Part shown: one piece after another, positions 8,241-17,927 of the stretch
Numbering within the stretch: position 1 is the first letter of the stretch
Layout: each line of letters opens with the position of its first letter
Assembly (NCBI GenBank): GCA_964564625.1
Contig: CAZMBE010000010.1
Coordinates: forward strand, 21,149 to 85,148
Length of the DNA: 64,000 nucleotides
Origin: UBA2185 sp964564625
GTDB lineage: Bacteria > Desulfobacterota > Syntrophia > Syntrophales > UBA2185
Direction of reading: 5' to 3'
Notes under the pieces: model-generated
Seen by the model: the letters and a program-made list of their open reading frames with translations, nothing else
Told to the model about the DNA's origin: nothing
The model's database searches: none
Made by a program: the position numbers and the translations under genes

Positions 8241-9722
8241 ATGACGGAACTTCAGATGAAAAATTACAACCTGCCACAACATGATGAACGCTATAACCTG
8301 CGGCCGTTGCGTGAACTTGCCGATCAAGCCTTCTCACGTGCGGCAGGTGCACCTTTGATAGGTGGGAATCACGTGCGTTTGCTCAAGGATGCGGAAGAAA
8401 ATTACCCGGCATGGCTGAACGCGATCCATGCTGCGAAAAACCATGTTCACTTCGAGAACTACATCCTTTACGACGACAAGACGGGTCGCGAGTTTGCCGA
8501 CGCATTAATCGAAAAGGCACAAGAAGGTGTTTCCGTCCGCCTCATATATGACTGGCTGGGAGGATTGGGCAAGACCTCGCGGCGGTTTTGGAACACTCTG
8601 CGCTCCGGCGGCGTGGAAGTCCGATGCTATAACCCCCTGCGGCTTGACAGACCGCTCGGCTGGCTCTCACGCGACCACAGGAAAATGTTGGCGGTCGATG
8701 GCGAAATTGCTTTCATCACCGGTTTATGCGTGGGCCAAAAATGGCTCGGAGATCCTGAGCGCAAGATCGAGCCGTGGCGCGACACCGGCGTTGAAATCCG
8801 CGGATCCGCGGTGGCAGAAGTGGAGCAAGCGTTCGCGCGGATGTGGGCATTGCTGGGTGAGCCGATTCCCGCGGCCGCGCTCCCGGAAACGCCGCCGCCC
8901 GCAGGCGAAATGAGCCTGCGTATCATTGCAAGCGAGCCGGCAACGGCGGGCATGCTGCGTTTGGACCAGCTCATCGCCGCTCTCGCCCGCAAGCGACTGT
9001 GGTTGACCGACGCCTACTACGTCGGTACGGCCGCGCATATGGAAGCGTTGAGAGCTGCCGCCAAGGATGGGGTCGATGTCCGCTTGCTGTTGCCGAACAT
9101 AACCGATATTCCACTGTTACAGCCTCTGTCACGCGCAGGCTATCGACCGCTGCTTGAAGCGGGGGTGCGCGTGTTTGAGTGGAACGGAAGGATGATGCAC
9201 GCCAAGACGGCAGTCGCAGACGGAAATTGGGCCCGCGTTGGATCAACCAACCTGAATATCGCCAGTTGGATAGGAAACTGCGAACTGGATGCGGTCGTTG
9301 AAGATGAGTCATTCGCTGCTGAAATGGAAGCGATGTACGAGCGGGATCTTGCTCACGCAACTGAAATCATTCTCGATCGGCGCCAACGGCTGTATGCACC
9401 CGCCGAAACTCGCCGTAAACGCACTGCGGGCAGCGGCAGCACCAGCCGTGCGGCGGCGGCAGCGGTAAGGATCGGACACACCCTTGGCACGACCCTTTCC
9501 AATCGCCGGGTATTGGGCCCGATCACAGCCCGTTTTACAGCCGTTACAGGTCTCCTGCTGTGCGCATTGTCAGTACTGTTCGCACTGTTTCCAAAGGCAT
9601 TGGCCTACCCGCTGGTCGCCTTAGGCTCCTGGGTAGGCCTCACCCTGCTTTATCGGGGGTATCAGCTAGCCAGGCAGCGGAAGATGGATAAAAAAGAAAG
9701 AAATATCTCATTGACATCATGA
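8241..9722 (+). CDS. cardiolipin synthase-like phospholipase D protein (ClsB type)
   Basis: 493 aa with two PLD HKD motifs: His146-x-Lys148-x4-Asp153 (HRKMLAVDGEIAFITG) and His320-x-Lys322-x4-Asp327 (HAKTAVADGNWARVGSTN). Both active-site halves are intact. Two hydrophobic helices near residues 430-475 should anchor it to the inner membrane. The family joins phosphatidylglycerol to a second lipid to make cardiolipin. The gene is visibly richer in GC than its neighbours, which suggests a different origin. No close Shine-Dalgarno site precedes the ATG. Confidence 0.85.
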   Translation: MTELQMKNYNLPQHDERYNLRPLRELADQAFSRAAGAPLIGGNHVRLLKDAEENYPAWLNAIHAAKNHVHFENYILYDDKTGREFADALIEKAQEGVSVRLIYDWLGGLGKTSRRFWNTLRSGGVEVRCYNPLRLDRPLGWLSRDHRKMLAVDGEIAFITGLCVGQKWLGDPERKIEPWRDTGVEIRGSAVAEVEQAFARMWALLGEPIPAAALPETPPPAGEMSLRIIASEPATAGMLRLDQLIAALARKRLWLTDAYYVGTAAHMEALRAAAKDGVDVRLLLPNITDIPLLQPLSRAGYRPLLEAGVRVFEWNGRMMHAKTAVADGNWARVGSTNLNIASWIGNCELDAVVEDESFAAEMEAMYERDLAHATEIILDRRQRLYAPAETRRKRTAGSGSTSRAAAAAVRIGHTLGTTLSNRRVLGPITARFTAVTGLLLCALSVLFALFPKALAYPLVALGSWVGLTLLYRGYQLARQRKMDKKERNISLTS

Positions 9723-9906
9723 AGCCGGAAGACTGCGCGCAAATATCATTCTTCCGATACTCCCACCGTGAAAAAAGAAGCTCTGATCAATTATTGCATA
9801 TTCAAAGATTTATATATGCATCCTTTTTTCTTCAAATAGAAGATGTTTTAACAACGGAAGAAATGGGAACCTGGAAGTCATTTTCTGGTAAAGAGGGAGA
9901 GAGTGT

Positions 9907-10122
9907 ATGGAATATATTATCAAAAAGTATCTGGAAAGTGGTGGCCTGCAATGTCATTATTGCAATTCATTCAATATATTCGTGTCCCATAAGTATGCTG
10001 ATGGGAGCTACGGTGAAATTTATCTGTCAGAACGGTGCAATGCATGCGGTAAATGTTGGACGGCAAGATATAAACAAATCGGCATAGCAGAAAAGAGCGG
10101 TGAGAAAATCGCACAATGCTGA
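9907..10122 (+). CDS. small zinc-ribbon-like protein
   Basis: 71 aa with two cysteine pairs, Cys16-x2-Cys19 and Cys44-x2-Cys47 plus Cys50 (CHYC and CNACGKC), about 25 residues apart. This is the spacing of a zinc ribbon, with YADGSYGEIYLSERC between. An AGAGGGAGAG stretch precedes the ATG. A longer overlapping frame from 9719 has no such features and was not chosen. Function unknown; nucleic-acid or protein binding is a guess from the fold. Confidence 0.6.
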   Translation: MEYIIKKYLESGGLQCHYCNSFNIFVSHKYADGSYGEIYLSERCNACGKCWTARYKQIGIAEKSGEKIAQC

Positions 10123-10236
10123 GGACTCTGCAACATTATCAGATCACACGGTTCGAATGGTAATCCTCATTAATATATGATGGTTACTCGTCTTATTTTG
10201 TTATCGGCTCAAAATTCCCACTCCGATTATAGATCA

Positions 10237-10452
10237 TCACCATTTCCAATCCTCCCCCTGATCTTTCCCTTTTAGTTTTCTATTACGATAATCAAGATAT
10301 TCCAAAATTGCCCAGAGCAATACAAGATATAAGGGATTACCATAAAACAAAAACACGGGTATCAAGAGCAGGAGGATCACGAAAAGGATTTTTATCACAA
10401 TGTCAGTAAAGACAAAGTCCAATATTCTGTTGACGCTTTTCAATAAGTTCAT
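10237..10452 (-). CDS. small membrane protein
   Basis: 71 aa. Two adjoining hydrophobic stretches (about residues 17-33 and 38-50) are followed by a charged tail rich in Lys, Arg, Asp and Glu. GGAGG lies 10 bases before the ATG. It follows mgtE on the same strand with a gap of about 120 bases. I do not recognise the family. Confidence 0.55.
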   Translation of the reverse strand: MNLLKSVNRILDFVFTDIVIKILFVILLLLIPVFLFYGNPLYLVLLWAILEYLDYRNRKLKGKDQGEDWKW

Positions 10453-10571
10453 GTACCCGCATCCTCCAACCTTCTGCGCTTTGTTTCAAGCTTCAGTGCA
10501 GTCCCTGTGCTTTCCAGTCTTTCACGCGATAGGTAAAGGAATGAATATGACAACCTGCTTCGGATCACTGG

Positions 10572-11792
10572 TCAGGTCAAAAATAGAGTGGCCAACAAAA
10601 GAAGCAGTCCCATGCTGGCTACGTCGGTGGCCGTTGTAAGGAAAATGCTGGAAGCTGTGGCCGGATCCGCACCCAACCGTCGTAGTGTTATCGGCACGAT
10701 GGTCCCAAAAATTCCGCTGACCACACAGGCGCCGGCCATGGCCGCTACTACAATCAGTCCCAGAGGAAAAGCCAGCGGGTTACCCTGGCTGACCGCCAAA
10801 AAATACATGGCGACGCCTGCAACCAAACCAATCACCCCCCCATTCAGCAGACCCAGCAGACCCTCCTTGGCCAGCAGCCTGCGCGTATGTTCTTTCTTAT
10901 ATTCGTGCAATGTCATGCCCCGTATAGTTACGGCTAAGGCCTGGCAGCCACTGTTGCCGGATTGCCCGGCCAGCACAGGCAGAAAGGCCGCCAGGATGAC
11001 AATCTGATCTATAGTGGCCTGGAATATGCTGACCACCGCTCCGGCTATAAAGGCCGTCAAGAGGTTCAGCTGCAGCCATGGGTGGCGATACTTGAAGCTC
11101 CTCGGCCACGGAGTGGAAAGTTTCTCCTCTTTTTCAACACCCACCATGCTTCCAGCCTGAAAACTGATCTCAATAGCCTGTGCTTCAAAAAGCCGCTGAC
11201 CGCGTACAGCCCCGACCAATTCGCCCCGCGAATTGGTGACAGGATAAACAGGATAATGCCTGGTGATGACCTCGCGCATTGCGTCCATGAGCGGCATGTC
11301 AGCGCGCAGGCTGAATGGTTCGGTCAGCATGACCTGGCTTAGCGGAGTTTCTGGCTCAGCGAAAAGCAAATCCCGCATGACCACGACACCGATGAGCTGT
11401 TTCTTGGAATCGGTGACATAGCCATAGGTGATGAATTCGCGTTTTACCAGGTTGCGCAATTCTTCGATTGTCTGACGGACAGTCATTTGCGGTGAAAAAA
11501 TGGCATAGACTGGATCCATCAGGCGGCCGACACTTTCTCTTGGAAATGTCAGGTTCAACACCCATTGCTCGCGCACCTCGGATGGCAGGGCGCTCTTTAT
11601 TCGTTCCTTCACCTCGGCCGGCGCCGAGGCCAGTATCTTTTCAGCGGTGTGCGGCCCCATAAGCCTGAGCGCGCTCATTGCAGTCTGGGTTTCTGCTTTC
11701 TCCAGCAGTTTGGCACCCGCCGATGCATCCAGTTGCGCCAAGGCTTTTGCCATATCTTCAGGATTCGAGGGTATCTGGGTCATCTTTTTCAT
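10572..11792 (-). CDS. mgtE: MgtE-type magnesium transporter
   Basis: 406 aa. The order is: a short helical N domain (residues ~10-105), a CBS pair (~110-225, with YGYVTDSKKQLIGVVVMRDLL and HYPVYPVTNSRGELVGAVRG), then five membrane helices. The family hallmark PATASSIFLTTATDVASMG lies in the last part. MgtE is a Mg2+-gated channel; the N and CBS domains close it at high cytoplasmic Mg2+. The N domain is shorter than in well-studied members. A second in-frame ATG lies three codons downstream. Confidence 0.88.
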   Translation of the reverse strand: MKKMTQIPSNPEDMAKALAQLDASAGAKLLEKAETQTAMSALRLMGPHTAEKILASAPAEVKERIKSALPSEVREQWVLNLTFPRESVGRLMDPVYAIFSPQMTVRQTIEELRNLVKREFITYGYVTDSKKQLIGVVVMRDLLFAEPETPLSQVMLTEPFSLRADMPLMDAMREVITRHYPVYPVTNSRGELVGAVRGQRLFEAQAIEISFQAGSMVGVEKEEKLSTPWPRSFKYRHPWLQLNLLTAFIAGAVVSIFQATIDQIVILAAFLPVLAGQSGNSGCQALAVTIRGMTLHEYKKEHTRRLLAKEGLLGLLNGGVIGLVAGVAMYFLAVSQGNPLAFPLGLIVVAAMAGACVVSGIFGTIVPITLRRLGADPATASSIFLTTATDVASMGLLLLLATLFLT

Positions 11793-12173
11793 GGTATTTT
11801 CCCAAGCTGTATAGTTATAAGATTGATGAGAAAACGTTATGTCCCACCTATTTTTGAAGGTAAATTAACACTTTACCGCTGGAAAATCAACTCAATTGCT
11901 CCTTCATACAGAGCGATAAGGTGCTACTATGGATTTCTCTTCATTATGCCATCGCCAGGACCAGAGATCATCATTATCTAAGAATTCATAAGTTGGTGCG
12001 GCCCCTCCTTCTCACCCTACTACAAGACCAGTTAATTTCTATTGAATAAAAAAGGAGAATTCATTAATTATACGGCTGTATATTCTTTGTTCATTGAGGC
12101 CATACCCATTAGAACCGGGAGGCACTGATAAATGATACATAAAAGCGTCATGCATTGTGAAGGAAGGAACAAA
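11793..12173. other. intergenic region between divergent mgtE and the CHAT gene
   Basis: Holds the two divergent 5' leaders. An orphan AAAAAAGGAG near 12047 is not followed by a useful start codon. No convincing gene, terminator or repeat. Confidence 0.5.
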
Positions 12174-14525
12174 ATGATGAAAGGATTGAAGCATTCCGAG
12201 ACCATTGGAAAGACCACCCCTACTATCCCGAACTGTATCACCTGCCTTTTAATTCTATTGGTTTTTCTTTTCCATGGCTGCGGCGCTGGTCTTATGAAAG
12301 ACATGAAAACAAACATAGAAGACATAAAGATCAGTTCTTACATGCAGAAGAAGCAGCACCACGAATTGATTCGTGAACTCCAGCCGATGCTTGAACGCCA
12401 GGAGGCCCTGTCTTCTTTCCGGATATTTCTGCTCGCTGCGGCGTACTACGAAATCCGTGACTATGAGAAAATGTTCAAGACGGCAGATTTGCTGGAAAAA
12501 CAGATCGGCCGGGGAGATATCACAGGGTACGGGGGAAACCTGGCCGTATACCCTCAGATACTGAGAGGCTATGCCTACCTGGACCAGGGAATCTTTGACA
12601 AGGCCCTGAAGGAAGCGACGGAAGCTCGTGTCATCCTGAATCGTGACGCCGGGAGGGAAAATACGTTCTATCGAATCCAACTGATCGATATCTCCTGCAT
12701 TGCCGGGGTGGCGTCGGCATTGCAGGGGCGCATGCGTGACGCCGATGCGCACCTCAAGACCATCGAGGATGTTTCGACCATAGGAGGGATCCTGGGGCCG
12801 GAGAAATTCATTTCCCTGGCCAGGATACACATGGCGAAGAAAGACTATGGGAGCGCCCTTAAGGCTATCCAAGACCATAGAGCAAATGTTTCGGGTCTCT
12901 ACACTGTCTTTTACGACGAGACCTTTCAGGAAATTCCCAAATATTTCATCCTCGTCAAGTGTCTTTACGAAATGGGCAAGGAGGAAGAAGCGAAAAAAGG
13001 CTACGATCAGCTTCTTACGCATCCCCAGATCCGCCAGATCGGAGGGCTTCTCTGGCCCGCGCTCCTAGACCGCGCCCGCATTGCCCGCCGTGCCGGGGAC
13101 AAGAAACTCGCTGAAGATCACCTGAAAGAGGCAGTTGACGTTATTGAAAAACAGCGGGCATCCATCAACACGGAAACCGGCAGGATCGGTTATGTCGGCG
13201 ACAAGCAGGCCGTTTACCAGGAACTGATTTCCCTCCTTTGCGCCGGTAATCGCGCGGCTGAAGCCTTCGAATACGTCGAAAGGGCGAAAGGGCGGGCTCT
13301 CGTGGATCTCCTTTCATCCCAAACGAAGATTTCCACCCACGGAAAAGACACCTCTCACATCAACCGGACTCTCTACCAACTTGCCCGTGCCGAGAAAGCG
13401 AATGCGACCGTTGCCGACCCCGCACTTCAGGGCAAGGTCACGGGGACACGGGGTGTCGTTCTTACACTGAAGAAAGACCTGCTTACCCAGGACCCGGAAT
13501 TCGCTTCTCTGGTCACTGTAACCAGTACGGACACCAAAACAATTCAGGCACGCCTTGGAACAGATGAGGTCCTCCTGGAATACTATGCCACCGAGCAGGA
13601 TTGGTATGCCTTTGTCCTCACACATAACAGCATCTGGGTGACAAAACTCGACGGGACCGGCCTCGCGAAGGATGTTCTGGATTTCCGGGAAAGGCTCACC
13701 CGTGTCGGTTCTAATGAGTACACCCCCCACGCGAAGGCCCTGTACGGGCGGCTATTTACCCCCGTGGCCGCACGAATCACCACACCCAGGCTGATTATCG
13801 TACCCCACGGGGTACTCCATTACCTCCCCTTCGGTGCCCTCTCTTTCGGGAAGAATTTTCTGGTTGACCGTTATCAGGTTAGATACCTTCCCAGCGCGAG
13901 TATCCTCGGCATCCTGAAGGACAGGGCCAAGAATGACAAGCTGCCGGCCCTTATCATGGGAAATCCCGACCTCAAGGATCCGTCCTACAACCTGAAATAT
14001 GCCGAAGAAGAGGCCCTTTCCCTTGGTAAAATCATCCCGCACGCGACCATCCTCCTCAGGAACAATGCCCGGGCGAGTGTGATTCATGAAAAGGGGAATC
14101 ACTACAGAACCATCCATTTCGCGGTCCATGGAGTTTTCGATCCGGCAAGTCCCCTCAACTCAGCCCTCCTCCTTGCTGGAAACACGGTCAATCAAGGCCT
14201 TCTCAGGGCAGGAGATCTCTATCAACTCCGTCTGAACAACGACCTGATCACCCTGAGTGCATGCGAGACGGCCCTGAGCGCCATTTCGAAAGGCGATGAT
14301 GTCATCGGTTTCACCAGGGGGTTTCTCTACGCCGGCTCACGATCAATTGTCTCCAGCCTCTGGAAGGTGGACGATAAGGCTACTCGAGACCTCATGGTGG
14401 GTTTCTACAAAAGGATTCCTCGAATGGAAAAGGATAAAGCCCTCCGTGAGGCCCAGTTGAGCGTTAAACAGCACTACTCCCACCCGTTTTACTGGGCGGC
14501 CTTTCAGCTGACGGGACTACCGTAA
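12174..14525 (+). CDS. TPR-CHAT caspase-like protease, membrane anchored or lipoprotein
   Basis: 783 aa from the ATG at 12174, chosen for the GAAGGAAGG site; the frame is open back to 12132. A hydrophobic segment ends in FLFHGC, a loose lipobox. Residues ~60-400 are helical TPR-like repeats. The C-terminal third is a CHAT domain with the catalytic dyad His652 (FAVHGV) and Cys697 (LSACETA), followed by the conserved GDDVIGFTRGFLYAGSRSIVSSLWKVDD. CHAT is a caspase/separase-clan peptidase that usually cleaves or senses protein partners. With an export signal it would act in the periplasm. No obvious substrate gene adjoins it. Confidence 0.85.
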   Translation: MMKGLKHSETIGKTTPTIPNCITCLLILLVFLFHGCGAGLMKDMKTNIEDIKISSYMQKKQHHELIRELQPMLERQEALSSFRIFLLAAAYYEIRDYEKMFKTADLLEKQIGRGDITGYGGNLAVYPQILRGYAYLDQGIFDKALKEATEARVILNRDAGRENTFYRIQLIDISCIAGVASALQGRMRDADAHLKTIEDVSTIGGILGPEKFISLARIHMAKKDYGSALKAIQDHRANVSGLYTVFYDETFQEIPKYFILVKCLYEMGKEEEAKKGYDQLLTHPQIRQIGGLLWPALLDRARIARRAGDKKLAEDHLKEAVDVIEKQRASINTETGRIGYVGDKQAVYQELISLLCAGNRAAEAFEYVERAKGRALVDLLSSQTKISTHGKDTSHINRTLYQLARAEKANATVADPALQGKVTGTRGVVLTLKKDLLTQDPEFASLVTVTSTDTKTIQARLGTDEVLLEYYATEQDWYAFVLTHNSIWVTKLDGTGLAKDVLDFRERLTRVGSNEYTPHAKALYGRLFTPVAARITTPRLIIVPHGVLHYLPFGALSFGKNFLVDRYQVRYLPSASILGILKDRAKNDKLPALIMGNPDLKDPSYNLKYAEEEALSLGKIIPHATILLRNNARASVIHEKGNHYRTIHFAVHGVFDPASPLNSALLLAGNTVNQGLLRAGDLYQLRLNNDLITLSACETALSAISKGDDVIGFTRGFLYAGSRSIVSSLWKVDDKATRDLMVGFYKRIPRMEKDKALREAQLSVKQHYSHPFYWAAFQLTGLP

Positions 14526-14897
14526 CAAGAGGTTTTCTTCAGAACAAAAATACAATACCCCGCTGGTAATTTAGCCGTAGCCGGTTATGGAGCCTTGGCC
14601 CGGTTCCTTGGCATCTCCAGATACCACGCCTGAAATGGCAATCCTCTGCCTGTTCCTTTATCAAAACCTAATTTCTCTTCGGTGCGGACGGCGATTAACC
14701 AAACAATACCTGTTCAAAATTCTTACTATGACTATTATATTGAAGACTTCCTGAAAGTCCACAAATCTTCAACATTGCAGCAGACGCGAGACTTTGAATC
14801 GCAATCGTTGATATTATTTCCCAAAAAGTTTATATATATTTTATAATAGTTATTCCACTTCCACGTTTTACCCATCAACGTGATGAAAGGAACAGAA
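14526..14897. other. intergenic region after the CHAT gene
   Basis: No plausible gene. The right half is very A/T-rich and holds the promoter-like pair given separately. Confidence 0.5.
14808..14836 (+). promoter_or_regulatory. putative sigma70 promoter for the adhesin-E-like gene
   Basis: TTGATA and TATATA with 17 bases between them, in an A/T-rich stretch about 60 bases before the start codon. Confidence 0.4.
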
Positions 14898-15335
14898 ATG
14901 AAGACGATTTATTCAGGTATTATTTTATCGTTTCTGATTATCCTTCACCTTGTAACCCCTGTAATTGGTTCTTCGGATGATTGGGTGGAATATTACAGGT
15001 ATAATAACGGGACTATTGTTTTATATAATAAAGCCCACATGAAAAATGACATAATTCAAGTATGGAATAAAATTGTTTTCTCTGTTGCGGGCAGAGAGGA
15101 ATATATTCAAAAAATGAGGCACACGGGAATGTCGGATTTAGAATGGGACAAATTTTCACATACTGTGATTTTGTATGAAATAGACTGTAAGAATCGGAGG
15201 TCTCAGATAGTATCTGATATCGAATATAAAACAGATGGCAGTGTATTATTGAGCCGTTCATCTGATGAACCGAACTGGACGTTTATACCTCCTGATACTG
15301 GAGTTGATACCTTACAAAAAATAGTTTGTAAATAA
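14898..15335 (+). CDS. surface-adhesin protein E-like secreted protein
   Basis: 145 aa from the ATG at 14898, which has AAAGGAA 5-6 bases upstream; a GTG at 14880 would add six residues. A signal peptide of about 25 residues precedes a domain with the features of the surface-adhesin protein E family: DDWVEYYRYNNGTIVLYNK, a VWNKIVFS strand, TVILYEIDCKNRRSQI and a closing WTFIPPDT...VCK with paired cysteines. In Desulfobacterota such genes are common and mostly uncharacterised; adhesion is not shown. Confidence 0.65.
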   Translation: MKTIYSGIILSFLIILHLVTPVIGSSDDWVEYYRYNNGTIVLYNKAHMKNDIIQVWNKIVFSVAGREEYIQKMRHTGMSDLEWDKFSHTVILYEIDCKNRRSQIVSDIEYKTDGSVLLSRSSDEPNWTFIPPDTGVDTLQKIVCK

Positions 15336-15371
15336 CATGCAATCCATGGGGAAATCAAAAAGGGAAAACTC

Positions 15372-16196
15372 ATGAATACTTTGAAGGTCATATTACTCCT
15401 GGCCTCTCTATCTGGTCTTTTGATGCTTGTGGGATACTTTGTGGCCAAAGGTAAGGGTGTCATTATCGCTTTAATCGCATCCATCCTCATGAACTTCGGC
15501 AGCTACTGGTTTTCCGACAGAATTGTCCTCAGCATGTATAACGCGCAGGCAGTCACCCGGGAAGAAGCCCCTGTGCTTTACAATGCGGTGGAATCCCTTT
15601 CAACAAAAGCCAAAATACCTGTGCCGAAAGTATATATTATTCCAAATGAGACTCCAAATGCATTCGCAACAGGGAGGAATGAAGATCATGCTGCTGTAGC
15701 GGTTACTTCCGGCATCCTGAAGATTTTGAACAAAGATGAGCTGGAAGGGGTCATCGCCCATGAGCTTTCCCATATCAAGCATAAGGACATCCTGATCGGC
15801 ACCATGGCCGCAACGATTGCCAGTGCGGTTGTTTTATTGTCTCGATGGGCAGTTTTTTTTGGCAGCGATGAACGGGGGATGATCAGCACAATTGCAATGG
15901 CGATTGTAGCGCCTGTTGCGGCGACAATCATTCAGATGGCCCTGTCCAGATCGAGAGAGTATGAAGCGGATGCCGGCAGTGCAAAGGTATCTGGGAAACC
16001 TGAGGCATTAGCCGGCGCTCTTGTAAAGTTATCAAAGGCGGCAAGTTTGAAACCCATGGATGCGAATCCTTCAACAGCCCATATGTTCATTGTCAATCCC
16101 TTGTCCGGCGGAACCCTTCTGAATCTTTTCAGCACTCACCCATCTGTTGAAAAGAGAATTGAACGGTTAATGAAGCTTAAAAACAGCCCTTCATAA
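15372..16196 (+). CDS. htpX: HtpX-type membrane zinc metalloprotease (M48B)
   Basis: 274 aa. Two N-terminal membrane helices are followed by the zinc site His130-Glu131-x2-His134 (VIAHELSHIKHKD) and the third ligand Glu198 in SREYEADAGSAKVSG. Two more helices lie between these sites (about 143-160 and 172-194). HtpX degrades misfolded inner-membrane proteins under envelope stress. The length is slightly below the E. coli protein. It follows the adhesin-E-like gene by 36 bases. Confidence 0.93.
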   Translation: MNTLKVILLLASLSGLLMLVGYFVAKGKGVIIALIASILMNFGSYWFSDRIVLSMYNAQAVTREEAPVLYNAVESLSTKAKIPVPKVYIIPNETPNAFATGRNEDHAAVAVTSGILKILNKDELEGVIAHELSHIKHKDILIGTMAATIASAVVLLSRWAVFFGSDERGMISTIAMAIVAPVAATIIQMALSRSREYEADAGSAKVSGKPEALAGALVKLSKAASLKPMDANPSTAHMFIVNPLSGGTLLNLFSTHPSVEKRIERLMKLKNSPS

Positions 16197-16267
16197 AAAC
16201 AATGGAATCGGGGAATCGGAATCATCATGATGGGAAAGATTAAAAAATAACATCCTGGAGGGCTAAT

Positions 16268-16816
16268 ATGACGCTGAAAATCAATACCTGGTTCATTCTG
16301 ATTTTAGCTTTCATTATGTCTCTCAGCGGATGCGTGGATGAAAAAAAACACCCTCCCCTGTCTCAAGTCTCCAAAGTAGATATCAACCGCTATTTGGGGC
16401 TTTGGTATGAAATCGCCAGAATTGATCATTCTTTTCAGAAAGGCTGTGTCGCTTCTACGGCCCAGTATGCTTTGAGGCCGGACGGATATATCAAGGTCGT
16501 CAACCGGTGCAGGAAGAATAGCCGGGCTGGAGAAATCGCTTCTGTTGAGGGAAAAGCCTGGGTAATAGACAAAGATACAAATGCATGGCTTAAAGTCCAA
16601 TTTTTCTGGCCCTTCAGGGGAGATTACATCATAATTGATCTGGATGAAAAAGATTACAGCTATGCTGTAGTTGGGCATCCATCAAGAGATTACCTGTGGG
16701 TACTTTCAAGGACACCGCAGATGAATGACTCTATCTATCAAGGAATCATTTCTCGACTTATCGCTCAGGGTTATGCTGTAGAGAAGATCAAAAGATTCCC
16801 GCAGATAAAAGAGTGA
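16268..16816 (+). CDS. blc: bacterial lipocalin, outer-membrane lipoprotein
   Basis: 182 aa. A lipoprotein signal ends at Cys22 (SLSGC) with Val-Asp next, and the residues after the Cys do not give a clear inner-membrane retention signal. The lipocalin GxW motif is in YLGLWYEIARIDHSFQKGC. DYIIIDLDEKDYSYAVVGHPSRDYLWVLSR is the closing Blc signature. Blc carries lysophospholipids or fatty acids across the periplasm in envelope stress. It lies next to htpX. Confidence 0.92.
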   Translation: MTLKINTWFILILAFIMSLSGCVDEKKHPPLSQVSKVDINRYLGLWYEIARIDHSFQKGCVASTAQYALRPDGYIKVVNRCRKNSRAGEIASVEGKAWVIDKDTNAWLKVQFFWPFRGDYIIIDLDEKDYSYAVVGHPSRDYLWVLSRTPQMNDSIYQGIISRLIAQGYAVEKIKRFPQIKE

Positions 16817-16834
16817 ATAAGGGGATCAGGTTCA

Positions 16835-17734
16835 GTGAGAAGTATATCCGTCAGGCCCACACATAAATATTTCACCTTCTTCGTAATGCTCTTCTTTGTG
16901 CTTACATTTGCGAGTCCTGTCCAATCACTTGAAAATCAGGCACACAACAAATCGCCTGAAAAAAAGATCAAAGGGACCATTGTCATGATTCACGGCATGT
17001 TTGTCGGTTCCTGGGTCTGGGAAAATTTTAAGAAATACTTTGAGGAAAGAGGATACAAATGCATCACACCGACGCTCAGGTATCATGATACTCCCCTCAG
17101 TTCCCCGGCAAATCCCAATCTCGGAACCACGAGCATTGTCGATTACGTCAATGACCTTGAAAAAGAAATCAGAAAGATCGAAGACACTCCCATTGTTATC
17201 GGTCATTCCATGGGCGGTCTTATATCTCAGATCCTGGCAAGCAGAGGTCTGGCCAGATCGGCTGTTTTAATAGCTCCGGCCGCTCCGAGAGGTATTAATG
17301 CAGCAACATGGACCGTCATTAAAAGCGCCTGGTACAATAGGGAACGCATGGGATTGTGGTATGAACCTCTATTCCCCGCTTTTGAAGGAGTGGCCTATTC
17401 ATCATTACACTTGTTGAAACCTCAAGAACAGAAGATGGTCTATGAAAAGTTCTCCTACGAATCTGGGAGAGCGGCGTGGGAGATGGCATTCTGGTTCTTT
17501 GACAGAAAACGGGCGACATTTGTCGATGATGAAAAAGTTATGTGTCCCGTATTAATCATCGTAGGAACAGAAGATCGACTCACCCCACCAGCGATAACAA
17601 GGAAAATTCAGAATAAGTATAACAAAGTCTCCACCTATATTGAATTTAATAATCATAGCCATTGGATTATCGGTGAAGACGGGTGGGAAAAAGTTGCTGA
17701 AACCATCCATAGCTGGTTAGCACGTGTACCATGA
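16835..17734 (+). CDS. secreted alpha/beta hydrolase
   Basis: 299 aa from a GTG that lies after GGGGATCAGG and 18 bases after blc. A signal peptide of ~31 residues is followed by the oxyanion motif HGMFVGSWVW, the nucleophile Ser125 in GHSMGG, Asp247 in GTEDRLTPP and the His274/His276 pair in NHSHWI. The set forms a complete Ser-Asp-His triad. Esterase or lipase activity is likely; the substrate is unknown. Co-transcription with blc is probable. Confidence 0.87.
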   Translation: MRSISVRPTHKYFTFFVMLFFVLTFASPVQSLENQAHNKSPEKKIKGTIVMIHGMFVGSWVWENFKKYFEERGYKCITPTLRYHDTPLSSPANPNLGTTSIVDYVNDLEKEIRKIEDTPIVIGHSMGGLISQILASRGLARSAVLIAPAAPRGINAATWTVIKSAWYNRERMGLWYEPLFPAFEGVAYSSLHLLKPQEQKMVYEKFSYESGRAAWEMAFWFFDRKRATFVDDEKVMCPVLIIVGTEDRLTPPAITRKIQNKYNKVSTYIEFNNHSHWIIGEDGWEKVAETIHSWLARVP

Positions 17735-17756
17735 TGAAAGAGGATTGGGAACCTGA

Positions 17757-17915
17757 TGGATCGGACTAGGGGCTCATATCCTTGACCGTAAAATCATTGA
17801 TGACATCGGTGTCCCTTCGGCGTGTCAGATAGTGGCGCCCATTATCATTGGTTATCCGACCAGTATACTACCAGCTTCAGAAAGACATGCGCCCGAAATT
17901 CTGAGGATTGTCTGA
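17757..17915 (+). pseudogene. fossil C-terminus of a nitroreductase
   Basis: In this frame, without any start codon, 52 codons read as the last part of a nitroreductase: WIGLGAHILDRKIIDDIGVP, then QIVAPIIIGYPTSILP and RHAPEILRIV followed by TGA. The family ends in the same way (VAPIIxGYP, then ExPEIL). The frame closes with TGA at 17754 and the hydrolase gene ends at 17734, so the flavin-binding first two thirds are gone. It is a remnant that ORF calling misses. Confidence 0.75.
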
Positions 17916-17927
17916 AGGAAGAAAGCA

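Noticed and set aside
9719..10087. 122-codon ORF overlapping the end of the PLD gene
   Set aside because: No domain; the 71-codon frame at 9907 has a better ribosome site and paired CxxC motifs.
10140..10170. GGTTCGAAT, like a tRNA T-loop
   Set aside because: No cloverleaf can be formed with the bases upstream; no acceptor stem.
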